Assembly: GCA_921293015.1 (NCBI GenBank)
Contig: OV121091.1
Span: forward strand, 15,156,031 to 15,220,030
Direction of reading: 5' to 3'
Source: Phorcus lineatus
Taxonomy: Eukaryota > Mollusca > Gastropoda > Trochida > Trochidae
DNA: 64,000 nucleotides
Positions 11,801-22,194 of this stretch are shown here, in pieces. The position numbers and the translations under genes are program-made. The notes below the pieces were generated by a model. The model saw only the letters and a program-made list of their open reading frames with translations, was not told the origin of the DNA and did not search any database. Every line of letters begins with the position of its first letter. The stretch's first letter is position 1.

Positions 11801-13261
11801 GCGGCTCTTTTCATGTTTACGCAATCTCCAAAATCGATTAAACATTTGCAGTAATATCATACTAAACTAAGCGTGTTGTATAACAAAAATGCAGCTTGTC
11901 AACCACTTCAACAGAAAACTGGTCGGATTTGACGAAATGATACCTTTCTAATTAAAGGAAACGTTGATTGCTTTTAGGTAAGGATTGCGGAATCGGATTT
12001 GAATGAGAAATTTTGAAGGAATATATAGTTTTGATCTTACGTAAATCAAGGTCGAACTTGTTACTCGTTACTCGGTCCGTTCTGATTACGTCTTCAAAGC
12101 GATTGTGATGAATTGCATTTTGTAATCTTTCATCTTCCATATTTTCTAAGAATCACAGCTAGAATAAATATCAAATCATGCCATGATTTCCTTGCCTTGT
12201 CGCTGATTGGCTGTGCTGAAGGTCATTTTCATGACCCTTTGAGATTACTTCTCAGAACAGAAACGCAGAGGATGCACATGTAAGGTTCAGACTGATTTTA
12301 ATGAGTTTTACATTATCTATACACTTGCAGACTACACGAATACCTGGTTCTGAACAACGACAACATCGAGTACGACATAAACCTGAAGACAAAGGAGTGC
12401 ACCAAGTCGATCCCCAAGAGGTGGAGGGAGTGGGGAATCCCCCCTAACGCTACCTACGAGAACGCCTACGCTATAGGGGGACCAGGGGAACTGGTTTATG
12501 CTGATGAGTGGTCCGACAGAATACCTCTTAGACAAAGTATGTTATGGTCATTTACTTCATTGTTAATATTTCTCATGTCATAACCATCGTATGTGCACGC
12601 GTGATTAGCATACAATGTACGTCGATGGGGAAAATAGCTTACAGACCATTGCGGTTTGTTTGATAGGGTTTGATGTTCAAAACAAACATGGTTAAAGGCT
12701 TGCTAGACATTTGGATATCCTCTTTTATTAAACTTATTCTTGAAATGGAATTAACAAAGCCTTTCCGTATACATGCTCTCCCAGCAGAGTTAAATCCGAA
12801 TAAGAGAAAGAATGACTACTTTATACAAGGACAATGGGTGAGTTTTCGTCAGTTGTGTTAACGTTATTTTATTAACGACAAAACTAAACCTAAATTACAG
12901 GATATTTGCATTACGGTAAAGTGGTTTGGATAGGAACTTCCTCTATTTGGAGAAAATAATTTTACCCCAAAAAATCACAATGGTTAAATTTATCCTTGAG
13001 TTTACATAATTTGTTATCATCGACTTTTAACAGAAAATAATATTTTTACTTGCAGAAGAAACATGGGTCGGTTCCTTCAGTAAGAACAACTGCTATCCAA
13101 TCCGGGCACTTTTGATCGGACCAGAGCATGCACCCAATGACACCATCACTGCCCACTATTACGACATCGTAGAGGGGATCCCTGACCCCAATGACTTTGT
13201 CCCCCCTGCAGAATGTAATACTGCTCGCTGGGCAGAGTCATCTCGACCGATCATGTGGTAG
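7873..13261 (+). CDS. Ependymin-related protein, copy 1 (four coding exons)
   Basis: A secreted glycoprotein of the ependymin-related family (EPDR), whose members are small extracellular, often calcium- or lipid-associated proteins. Molluscan members occur in mucus, nervous tissue and shell matrix; the tissue here is unknown. Exons: 7873-7965, 10220-10341, 12331-12536, 13056-13261. All junctions are GT-AG (donors GTAAGT, GTAAGA, GTATGT) and phases join cleanly to 208 residues plus TAG. Residues 1-18 form a signal peptide (MSKISLFLCLAMTIGSLA), with mature QLPTPC next. Four mature cysteines (24, 95, 153, 194) fit the two-disulfide family pattern. N-glycosylation sites are NAT at 111 and NDT at 168. 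Family-like stretches are RRFFIAYD, VMFEEEREI, YDINLKTKEC, GPGE and NCYPI. It lies head-to-tail with a paralogue 4 kb downstream. Intron 1 holds a foldback element and a hammerhead-like motif. The exon borders are hand-called, but the match to the paralogue makes them secure. Confidence 0.9.
8789..8854. repeat. (AT)n microsatellite
   Basis: About 33 uninterrupted AT dinucleotides. The minus-strand poly-(YI) frame is a product of it. Confidence 0.97.
9042..9082 (+). ncRNA. Hammerhead-ribozyme-like motif, intron 1 of EPDR copy 1
   Basis: Helix I pairs GTTACC (9042-9047) with GGTAAT (9077-9082): five Watson-Crick pairs and one G-U. The core CTGATGA is 9048-9054 and GAAA is 9067-9070. The helix III palindrome ACCGGT (9070-9075) is followed by U, predicting cleavage after 9076. 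Helix II (9055-9066) is weak: a competing TCAC/GTGA hairpin would absorb part of the GAAA strand. It lies in sense orientation within the intron. Activity is uncertain. Confidence 0.45.
9418..9912. mobile_element. Foldback/MITE element with ~155-bp inverted arms, intron 1 of EPDR copy 1
   Basis: The left arm (9418-9572) and right arm (9759-9912) are near-perfect reverse complements, around a 186-bp spacer. The outermost base pairs begin ATTGAAATGTTAAATTC. AAT flanks both ends, a possible 3-bp target duplication. There is no transposase. Each arm contains the sequence GTTCGAATCCCGC on one strand, which resembles a Pol III B box. Non-autonomous DNA element is the best guess. Confidence 0.8.
10838..11035 (+). 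repeat. Dispersed repeat family B, copy 1 (intron 2 of EPDR copy 1)
   Basis: Contains CATTGTCCGGTTTTCGATC (10858-10876) and, downstream, a segment with AACTCACGGAATG. The same order of landmarks is seen at 15.89-16.14 kb and, inverted, at 23.83-24.06 kb. It is decayed and unclassified. Confidence 0.55.
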
Positions 13262-13410
13262 AATTTAAATGACTAACATTAATTCATGCTTTAACGATTA
13301 GAGTGATCTCCCTTGGTTTACGTCGAACCAACTGGGTTGTCCTAAAGCTTCTTTGCTGTACATGTTATATTTGTCTTTTTATTGTAAGTAAATATTTATA
13401 TAGTATTGAA

Positions 13411-13416
13411 AATAAA
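13411..13416 (+). terminator. Probable poly(A) signal of EPDR copy 1
   Basis: AATAAA 150 bp after the stop codon at 13259-13261, in AT-rich sequence. It is the first canonical hexamer downstream of the coding sequence. Confidence 0.6.
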
Positions 13417-13787
13417 CAGTTTTAACCTACATTGGTTTGAGTTATCAATGTTTTGTTAGAAGAAAATATACATTGATCAGTCACAAACCGAAAAATTAAA
13501 TCAAATTGAAAAATAAATTTGCTTGATTAAGGTTTCTACATGATTTCACTTTTCACAGATTGATGAAGGCTCAAAGCTTTTACACCCGTTTACGCTACCG
13601 AATGTCAAAATGGTTCGACTTTTATCATCGTTTTCATTTATGTGGAGATAACTCTGATTATTTGATTTGATTTCACTACTTTTCTTCCTTTGATAACAAC
13701 GCATTAGAATAATAACACTCATCATAAAATGAGTACCGAAATGATTTGACATTTGTTGGTGAAATTAACAGAAAACAAAAACTTGAC

Positions 13788-14125
13788 TAATATATAGAGG
13801 ATATTATATGAGTGTCCATGACTTACTATGTTTACGACACGAGCGCTTAATATTAGTATTTCCCGAGCGACAGCGAGGGCTTACTGATATTAAGGCACGA
13901 GTGTCGTAAATATAATATGTCATGAGAAGAGAAATCAAAGAAACTAATCAAAATCAACATCTAAAGCAAAGGAATAGGCGCATTTAGAACACAACGTCAT
14001 AGGCGAACTGTGACGTCAAAGCATTGTTTTTGACGTGACGTCACTATGTAAAAGTGATATTTTGTCTTAGGGCATAATATGAAAAATATTACTCCCGATA
14101 TGATTGCCCGTAGGTAATAAAATAC
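13788..14125 (+). repeat. Dispersed repeat family A, copy 2 (fullest)
   Basis: Runs from ATAGAGGATATTATATGAG to GGTAATAAAATAC. Its first third forms a long imperfect hairpin (about 13819-13922): CTATGTTTACGACACGAGCG pairs with the reverse-strand equivalent around 13900, with GAGCGACAGCGAGGG at the tip. Its centre carries TGACGTCA-type sites (about 14010 and 14035). No coding frame. Confidence 0.7.
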
Positions 14126-14972
14126 ATTTATAATCTAATTACGTAGAAAAGCCAGTACGTGTATTAACAAAGCTAGTGCCATTTTACGTCGAAATTCTCT
14201 ACGCTGTAGAAATCAATTTTATTATCATAAACTAATGGCGCCTATACAATAAGCGTTTTCAAATCCTCATCTTGAATGAATTGTACATGCATTTCAAATC
14301 ATTCTACACTACAAAGCGGTTATGTTGTCAGAATATTCGAGGGTAGGTTTTGGTAGACATTTTAAGAACCCGAGGTTTTTTTAATTAAGAGTAACACAAA
14401 GCTTGCAAAATTTTAATTCGCAATCATAGCGTTTTGAATTGTCTACCAGAACCTCACCGAGAGTTTTCTCTGACTTAACAATTACATAATAACATTCATG
14501 TTTGGCTTTATGTGCGTAACGGTATAAACGTCAGAGAAACCCCTCGGTGTGGTTTTGGTAGACATTTCATACATGTAAAACCCTAATTCTTTTTGTCAAG
14601 TTTATTTACACTTTATTTCTTATTGATAAACCAATAACAGATACATGATTTTTATTTTCATTTTGATATTCAACTTTTCAAAAACAATTGTGTAATATGA
14701 AAAACATGTCATATTTGAATTTCGGTATATACATGTTGTATAACGACAGAGATTAATGCATTTCTCAATGTACAAGTCTTTAACCGAAAGGTTATAAGTA
14801 TATGTCAAATGTATTGGAGACATTTATTGTGTCATATATACATATTTATTTGCTTTCAATCGAATTTCATTGGGGTTGTGAATTAACAATGAAAGCATTT
14901 AACATGGACAAATTCAATATCTTAACTGTTAATTTTTTTTCACAAGAATGCATAATGCATAACGGCTACGGA
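14126..14972. other. Intergenic, nothing recognised
   Basis: AT-rich sequence between the repeat family A copy and a truncated SINE. The phrase GGTTTTGGTAGACATTT occurs twice (about 14347 and 14552) with a related inverted copy near 14440, suggesting a small decayed repeat. No gene seen. Confidence 0.5.
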
Positions 14973-14983
14973 TCAATCAAATG

Positions 14984-15123
14984 TTCCAGTCGATGCTCTC
15001 AGGTTTCACCGCAATGCATAGCCACAATGGTGTTGCGGGCTTTCTCACTGCAATAATACTAGCAGCCGCGATATAGCTGAAATAATCTTGAAAGCGGCGT
15101 TAAACCCCAACTCACTCACTCAC
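14984..15123 (+). mobile_element. 5'-truncated SINE with target duplication
   Basis: Matches the 3' half of the SINE at 39.4 kb: TTCCAG.CGATGCTCTCAGG, CACAATGGTGT, CTAGCAGCCGCGATATA, GCGGCGTTAAACCCC, then (CTCA)n. It is flanked by TCAATCAAATG at 14973-14983 and 15124-15134 (9-11 bp, because TC overlaps the tail). That is a clean target-site duplication and marks retrotransposition of a truncated copy. Confidence 0.85.
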
Positions 15124-15884
15124 TCAATCAAATGATTACCCATATAAAACATTCAATCCTTATCGAAATATATTTTCGAACTCTTCGTTTAAGGTGTCAA
15201 CACGCATCATTTGATCCCTCACCTACAATTGACAGGTGACTTTGGAAAGGTAAGATAATCGTTTCATGGTTGAAAATGTTTTGATACGTACTATCGAAAC
15301 ATTTATGGTTACAAGTTCCTTTAGTATCCAAATTGTGAGACAAAAAGAGTGGAAAGTGGTCCAGGATTCGTGCAATTTGGCGTATAACCTTTGGTTTCGC
15401 TCTGGAGATTAAAGAAATTACACTAAATTTGTAAAAGCCACAGGCACATTTTTCCCGTACAATAATCTCTACACATGAGGATGGAGTGTTCAATATTTAT
15501 TATGTATATTGATGCTGATTACCGCGAGTCTTTGAATAGATTCGATGTAGTTTTAGAAACCATGTTAATTCGTAGTAAAACGCACACATATTCATCCTGT
15601 AAAACTTGAAAGCATTTTAAAGAGCCACTCTGTGATTTTCAAAACATATTAATTACGAACCTAAATGTCATATGTGGTGATATAAAATCAAAACATCTTT
15701 TCATGTCCAAAAGACATCTATATGACAAATACTGGTTTTCCATGACAATCTAAAAACAGCCTTTAAATGCGCAGAGGTGTAGATATCGCGTCCAATTTAA
15801 ATGGATATTAGTTATATAACCAAACAAACATTATCAACTCCTAACTGCCCTCCTGGCTGTTTTAAAAAAGTCTCCTAAATTACG

Positions 15885-16138
15885 TTTGACTATTTGACGC
15901 GCGCCACTGTCAGGTTTTCGATCAAAATTGCGACGTTTTACCTTCATATTGTCACTGTACAAAACAAATTAGGTTTAAAATGTGTCTTTTTGGTAACAGT
16001 CGATACTTCGCGTCAAATGACACCATTGATTAAGTTTGGCATATATGACTCCAACAACTCACGGAGTGGCATTTTAAGAAGGTTGTTAATGTTACATGTA
16101 GATGAACCGGAGGCCACTCGTCCTGATATAAAGAACTG
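15885..16138 (+). repeat. Dispersed repeat family B, copy 2
   Basis: Begins near GCGCGCCACTGTCAGGTTTTCGATC and ends near TTTGGCATATATGACTCCAACAACTCACGG. The open frame across it shares the word pattern (L/F)IKF(G/D)I with the frame of the inverted copy near 23.9 kb. The ancestral element may therefore have been coding, but I do not recognise the protein. Confidence 0.6.
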
Positions 16139-16139
16139 A

Positions 16140-17030
16140 AGTTTGTTAAGTAGGTAAACAAAGTATTATTTATTCATCGCATTTTTTTAGCAAACGACCT
16201 AACATAATCGCAGTTAGGGATCAGATGGAAATCGCTGAGGTGAATACAACAAATCGCCTGTCAAACGCTGAAGGTTCAGACCACAGTTATAGCTAGCCAG
16301 TTACCCGCTTATACTGCTTGTATTTTCAATCTAGCGATTGTTTTTCATCGGCAAAATAAAATGGAATGTGAAATAGACTCTACTTGACTAAAGAGAACGG
16401 AAACATTAATAACTGATATTAAATGTCACTTGCTATTTAACCTTAATTTGCCATGTTGTGTTAACAACATATTAACTAGAGTTAAGGACTACTGGCAGTT
16501 AAATACTCTTTAAATCAATATAAAAGCCCTAATGGTTTTCTGGTTGCAGAAAAAAAATTCAGATTCAGGTCGCGTTGTGGATCTCTTTTACCGCCAAGAA
16601 TTTAATGACAGATTGAAATGTAAGTTAGCTATCATGATACTGCGATTTAACAATATTTCCCTCGAAACATGTACGGTAAACAATGTTAAATATCTTTATT
16701 GCTATGTCATCATCACTTCGGATAACGTTGTTAAGAAGTGCTATCCTTCTAAACCGACATCCTTCAAGTACGGTATCCCCTGTTAATCGAAATAAGTAAA
16801 CGGCTGTATACGAGAAACTCCCTCTATCCCAACTTCCGTGTCAAATTAATATCACTTAAGAATAGGTGAACTTTGCAATGTTAAACCATTTTCAAAGTGA
16901 TTTCAAATTACTTCTTAACTTGATATTGTCCTGAAATGTACAATACGATAGCAATGTACATGTGGAATATACACCTCAAATGTCAGGTGATAATGTACAT
17001 AGCTTGTCTGAACATGTGATACGAAAGATA
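16140..17030. other. Spacer before the second ependymin-related gene
   Basis: No exon or repeat recognised. Short open frames here show no splice-compatible or conserved features. Confidence 0.5.
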
Positions 17031-17035
17031 TCAAA

Positions 17036-17073
17036 CCACGTGGCCTTCGCATGAAAAGACGGTGTATATAAGG
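17036..17073 (+). promoter_or_regulatory. Core promoter of the second ependymin-related gene
   Basis: CCACGTGG (17036-17043) lies 21 bp upstream of TATATAAGG (17065-17073), 44 bp before the ATG at 17117. It mirrors the first gene's promoter, including CGAAAGA just upstream. Confidence 0.7.
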
Positions 17074-17116
17074 TATACACCTACCTCGTTACTCCTTCGC
17101 TTTTCAAGTGGTCAAG

Positions 17117-20100
17117 ATGTCGAAACTAGCCCTGGTCGCGTGTGTTCTTCTGGCCGTAGGGGCGTTGGCTCAACTGCCCACCCCGTGCATCACGCCCCCT
17201 CAGCTGACGGTCAGTATATGGTCAAGTTCTAAATAGATATAGAATAGATTATCGTTAAATATGAAACAAAACATCAACACGCTTCAGGCTTTAAGACATT
17301 ATTTTAGACCTTTTTAACATGGTTTTGTTCAAAAATGATTAAATCAATATATTAAGATATCTATCTATCAATGCTATGTTAACGTTGTATGTTACTCATA
17401 CACTGAAGAATTTTTTTGTTTTAAAATAATACGTCAAGTTGTTTGATTAAACTATTTCTGATAGTGTTTTTTTAATGAAAATAAGGCACTTCATGCCCTT
17501 TATTCATGTATTTACAAACGGATATTAGTACATGAGGATCAATTAATACAATATGTTGTATAAAACATTTCTTACATTTCTGATTTACAATAGTTGCTAA
17601 TGCTGAGAATAAGTATCGAAAATCCTATTTAAACTATGAAATGAAATTTGATAAGAGTACATCTACCTGAATTTTGATGACAAAGCTATCGACAAGTTAT
17701 GAATATCAAAATGAAGTATTAACATCCTATTCAAACTTTGAAGTGAAATTCGATAGATACCTTCAATTGGATTTTGAAATTTGTAGCTTTTGTTGCTGTA
17801 CATATAACAGAACTGATCATGTTTCATGTGTGTTATGAATTACCTTCATCTGTCACCTACCTCTGAAATACCTCGATTACTGTCGATATCACTCGAAAGA
17901 AATAAATGCAAATTCTAAAAATATAACAGATTTGTCCCTGGAGGCAATAACTTGAGATAGTTCTTATCTAAAAAGGTGTCGATTTCATACATAAACAAAT
18001 GCGAAATTTAATGTGAAATACATAGGTAAAAGACACACGTCCTTTTTGATATCCTTTATGAAATGTTTTTGAAGTTATATAAATTTTCAACTTAATCAAA
18101 GTTAAACGACATTATCAATCTGTAATTTAAATATTGGAAACGGGTCTTTTTGACATACATATTACCCCCATTTCGAGCGCTTGACAACAATGTCAGGGTG
18201 CTATAGGAAACTATTTCGAGGAATGGAAACCCTTTATTATTCATGACTCGATATTATGATCAAACTTGAGAGTTACTCTAAACGTTTGTCAATATACCAA
18301 ATGATACACGACTGTTTTCGTTTACCAAATACAAATTTGTTTAATATAGCCCGACACCAATAGTTCAAATATAAAGTGATTCACAGATCATTTTGTCATT
18401 TGATAGTACTAACGACCCGCATTCAAGTATTGTACTACATGTATGTGCGTCATTTGGAAAATATGTGAGTATTCAGACTGAATCTGATGCTTAAAGACAT
18501 GTAGACATGACAACGTAGCATTAAATACGCATAAGTACAAAATCTGAACTATCCCAATTTTGCGTTGAGCCAGAAAGCCAAATACAGCAGCTTCTCTTCT
18601 CAAGATAACGACAATGCATAACATTCGGTAAATTTCATATACACCATAAAAAACTATATTCCTTTGAAAAATGTTCATTCAAAATCAACACATTTTCCTC
18701 AAGAGGTTTTTAAAAATCGGTATTTCCATTTTGTGCACAGCCGATACTAACGTATTACGTAAATCCCCTAAATTGCCCTATCAACTTATTGTTTTCCAGA
18801 TCAACTCTAAAGAATAAAAAAACACCTCATTGCAACAATAGAAAGCTTAATCGAGTCAGTCTTTCATCACATACCCTAAAATAGCCCATTAGAGGCCTAA
18901 ATGAGTGCTGTAGTTCAGATACGTTTGTCTCCAGTCATAATTTTATCTACCCTATCTATGTCCGTTAAGTAGGTGTGAGCGGGTCGATGTCCAATGACTT
19001 GTCTACTATGTAGATAAGACATAGATGTAGATATAAGTTGGTCCATGTTCTTAGCACGATAACAACGTCTTAGCCATGTACCCAATAAGATAACTTGACC
19101 TCAAAGCGGATTTGAAATTAGCATCCTGCTACATCAGCGTAATTCAATCCGCTGATCGAGCTCCTTCCATATACCCTGATATCCTTCGAGCCAAATCCCT
19201 CGCACGGCTGGCGCGGCTTGATGTTCGTGGCTGTGCTCACCTGTTATTGTTTCAGCCAATGAAATGTCATTATCCAAGGAGCTTAATGCTACTCTTTTGT
19301 ACTAAACGGAATTTTCCATCCGGGTTGTGTCGCTGTTGCTGGATGCGAGTCGTCTCATTGGCTGGTTAGACAGCTAGCGATACGAGGCTCTTGCCCTAAA
19401 GGAGATTAGGGTGTATGGAAGGAGATCGATCAGCGGATTCAATTACCCTGATGAAGCAGAATGGAAATTAGCGACATTAGATAAAATGACTTCAATTCCT
19501 TCAAACGAAATTGATATTTTGAATACGATATATAATGTGTGCAACAAAATATATAAATCAGGTACATATGATATTTAAAGCCAATACTCTGCGATCTTAA
19601 TAACTTTTTAATCATGTGGATTATCAGAAAACTATATTGAACTCCCCAGTTCACAAATATTAGCAACGTTGAAAATGGTTATTATCAGTGTACTTTTAGG
19701 TTTCTTAAACTGAAGAGTCAATATATTTAAGTTTTATATATAAAGTATTGGTAATTAGCCTCACCCTTAGGGGGGTTTAAAACTGTTTTCAGATAAACAC
19801 TTAAATTGACTGTGTGCTCGTGTGAAATCAAATGTTCTTTGCGTTCTATGTCCCATTTCTTCCCACAGGGGTAACATAAAGGGGAAGTAGCGCTTACTTA
19901 GGTTATCAATATAATTTCATGAAAACGAACTTAAATGTTGCCGAATACGAAACATTGTTTTTTAATCAAAAAAAGCAATTCTCAATATGTTTGGTGAAAC
20001 TACTACGAATCCAATTCGCAACTTGAAACCCTATTTAACAATTTCTCATTCAGACATGCAAAATTATTTCGATTCATAAGTCATTGACACCCATTCCCAT

Positions 20101-21455
20101 GTATTTGAACAGGATGATCAGAACATATTTATGGATCTGAAGGAGCGCCCGTAAAATATGATACTGATTACTTTGATTCACCAGATGCGGGGCCGAGAAA
20201 TTAACCATAGAGACGATATCATACGTCGGTTCTTCATCGCATACGACGCCACCAACAAAAGAAAGGTCATGTTTGAAGAAGAGAGAGAGATTATTCCAGG
20301 GCGACAGTAAGTAAAACACTAAATAAATAAAATAAGCACATGGTATTAGTCGTAGCAATAACATGTGCTCCTTTAAATTCCTTAAAAATTCAAATGAACA
20401 GTTTTTAGCTTTTGAAATAGTTTTGTGGATATGTTTTCAAATTTTGGTTTTGATGAAAAGTTAATGTTTATGTATATTAGGACAGAAATGAATATAGAGC
20501 AAAGGGTTACGAAATATGTTTTTTAGATAAATAAAATATATAAAGTTCCAGTTTTCACTGCTCGTATGGACATAGATTTTAACTTGAAAACAATAACCGA
20601 GTACAAATCACACTGAACAGAAAAATCAAACACCTCCTATATACCTTGACTCAAAAATGGCACATATCAAACTTCTTGATTCACATTTATGAAAATTTGC
20701 ACATGTGCACATACGAATTTTATAACATGGATTTTCACTTTTCCAGACTGCATGAGTACCTTATCTTGAACAACGACAATATTGCTTACGACATCAACTT
20801 GAAAACAAAGGAGTGTACCAAATCCCTCCCCCACAAGTGGCGTTATTTCGGAATCCCCCCTAACGCTACCTTTGAGAACGAGTACTACGTTGGAGGACCT
20901 GGCGAAGAAGTCTTCGCGGAGGAATGGTCTGACAGAATTCCATTCAGAACACGTTAGTGGAACTTTTTTCATATAGATATGTAATTAGGCTTGATCTTCG
21001 TCAGATAGACGATAGTTCGTTCACATTTGTACCGACAGTACTTGTCAAGTTTGTAAGACAATGTCAATATTGATTATCAAGATATTCATATTCTGGATGA
21101 CAACTTCTCTGCTTTGACATTCACGGCGCTTTTCTTATGTTTGTCCTTAATTGAAAACAGTAAGCCAAATATTCATCAACAGGAATTATGAAACAGAGGA
21201 ATATTCAATCTCATTTAAATATGATCACGTTAAATCTTTGAATTTTTAGGAGAGACCTGGCTCGGTTCGTTCAGCAAGGCCAACTGTTACCCCATCGACG
21301 CTCTTCTTATCGGACCGGAAGAGAGTCCTAACGATACCCTCACCGTGCGTTACTACGACATCGTAGCTGGCATCCCGAACCCGGACGACTTCATCCCCCC
21401 GCAGGAGTGCAACAACGCTTCATGGGCGTCCTTCACAATCCCCACACTGTGGTAA
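17117..21455 (+). CDS. Ependymin-related protein, copy 2 (four coding exons)
   Basis: Paralogue of the gene at 7.9-13.3 kb, presumably with the same extracellular role. Exons: 17117-17209, 20185-20306, 20747-20952, 21250-21455. The lengths (93, 122, 206, 206) and phases are identical to copy 1. Donors are GTCAGT, GTAAGT and GTTAGT. The product has 208 residues and ends in TAA. A signal peptide (residues 1-18) is followed by QLPTPC. The four cysteines keep positions 24, 95, 153 and 194. N-glycosylation sites NAT (111) and NDT (168) are shared, and NAS at 196 is extra. By hand count 146 of 208 residues equal copy 1, lowest in the signal peptide and the last 20 residues. Intron 1 (about 3 kb) carries a MITE. 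Third positions are clearly more GC-rich than the surroundings, as expected for a well-expressed gene. An AATAAA at 22189 may end the transcript. Confidence 0.92.
19122..19463. mobile_element. hAT-like MITE in intron 1 of EPDR copy 2
   Basis: Terminal inverted repeats of about 65 bp (outermost CATCCTGCTACATC on the left; CATTCTGCTTCATC read inward from the right) enclose a 342-bp element. The 8-bp sequence GAAATTAG lies directly on both sides (19114-19121 and 19464-19471), a target duplication size typical of hAT-type transposition. No transposase is present. The frame at 19112-19369 is incidental. Confidence 0.85.
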
Positions 21456-22005
21456 TCAGGGAAGTGAGAGTTACGTCCCTTGAGGTTGTACCTGTTAGAG
21501 TTACGTCCCTTGTTCAATCCGTGTCTGACAATGACGTGGCTCTTTCGTTGTATGCGGGGCGAGAGGGGCATTCCATCGGCCATTTGGATAAAACGCATTT
21601 CGGATTTTATGTTTTATATCTGTTTATTGTTATCTCTGTGTGTCTCAATCCTATATCTAGAATATCTTTCTACGGGCACAACTTATCAACTATTCGTTTT
21701 GTCTCACGCGTCTTTCAAGTCTGTCATATTCACGAGCTCATACATTCAAAACTTTGCCACCATTCCTCTTAACTCAACATTAGTATTTCAGAAAAAAAGA
21801 ATTTCTTGTCATCGTATGCTGGAACTGTGATAGTTGAACCCACTTTATATTACACTGCACGTTTGCATAATCTCATTTAAATCAAATCGAACCTACCCAT
21901 CGTTCCCCGCAGCTTTTCTGCAGCGAAGCACGAGAAATTAGTTCGATCTGACTTCAATGCGATATCACGTTGTATTCCTGCACTGCGAGCACCGAGCAAA
22001 TGCAC

Positions 22006-22050
22006 CACGTGATCACATTTATCACGTGAAAGTCACGTGGTGGTCACGTG
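22006..22050. promoter_or_regulatory. Cluster of four CACGTG E-boxes
   Basis: CACGTG at 22006, 22023, 22034 and 22045. The last three are spaced exactly 11 bp, about one helical turn. CAGGTACCTG follows at about 22062. bHLH or bHLH-zip factors bind such sites. It lies 550 bp past the stop of EPDR copy 2, perhaps within its 3' UTR, and echoes the CACGTG boxes in both EPDR promoters. Confidence 0.55.
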
Positions 22051-22188
22051 ATCATCCTGGCAGGTACCTGTGCAATACTCGACTAAGGCGTTGGAAACAA
22101 CCCTATAGTCTTTGTGAATAGTTCCTATAACCAATATTATTCTAAAATTGTGGAATTGTTTATTATCGTCCATTACCTTATTTTTGTA

Positions 22189-22194
22189 AATAAA
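22189..22194 (+). terminator. Possible poly(A) signal of EPDR copy 2
   Basis: First canonical AATAAA after the stop at 21453, about 735 bp downstream, in TTTTTGTAAATAAACAC. A shorter 3' end using a variant signal cannot be excluded. Confidence 0.4.

Noticed and set aside
19445..19460. CCTGATGA near the right end of the MITE as a hammerhead core
   Set aside because: No hairpin plus GAAA strand follows, and the sequence is explained by the terminal inverted repeat.
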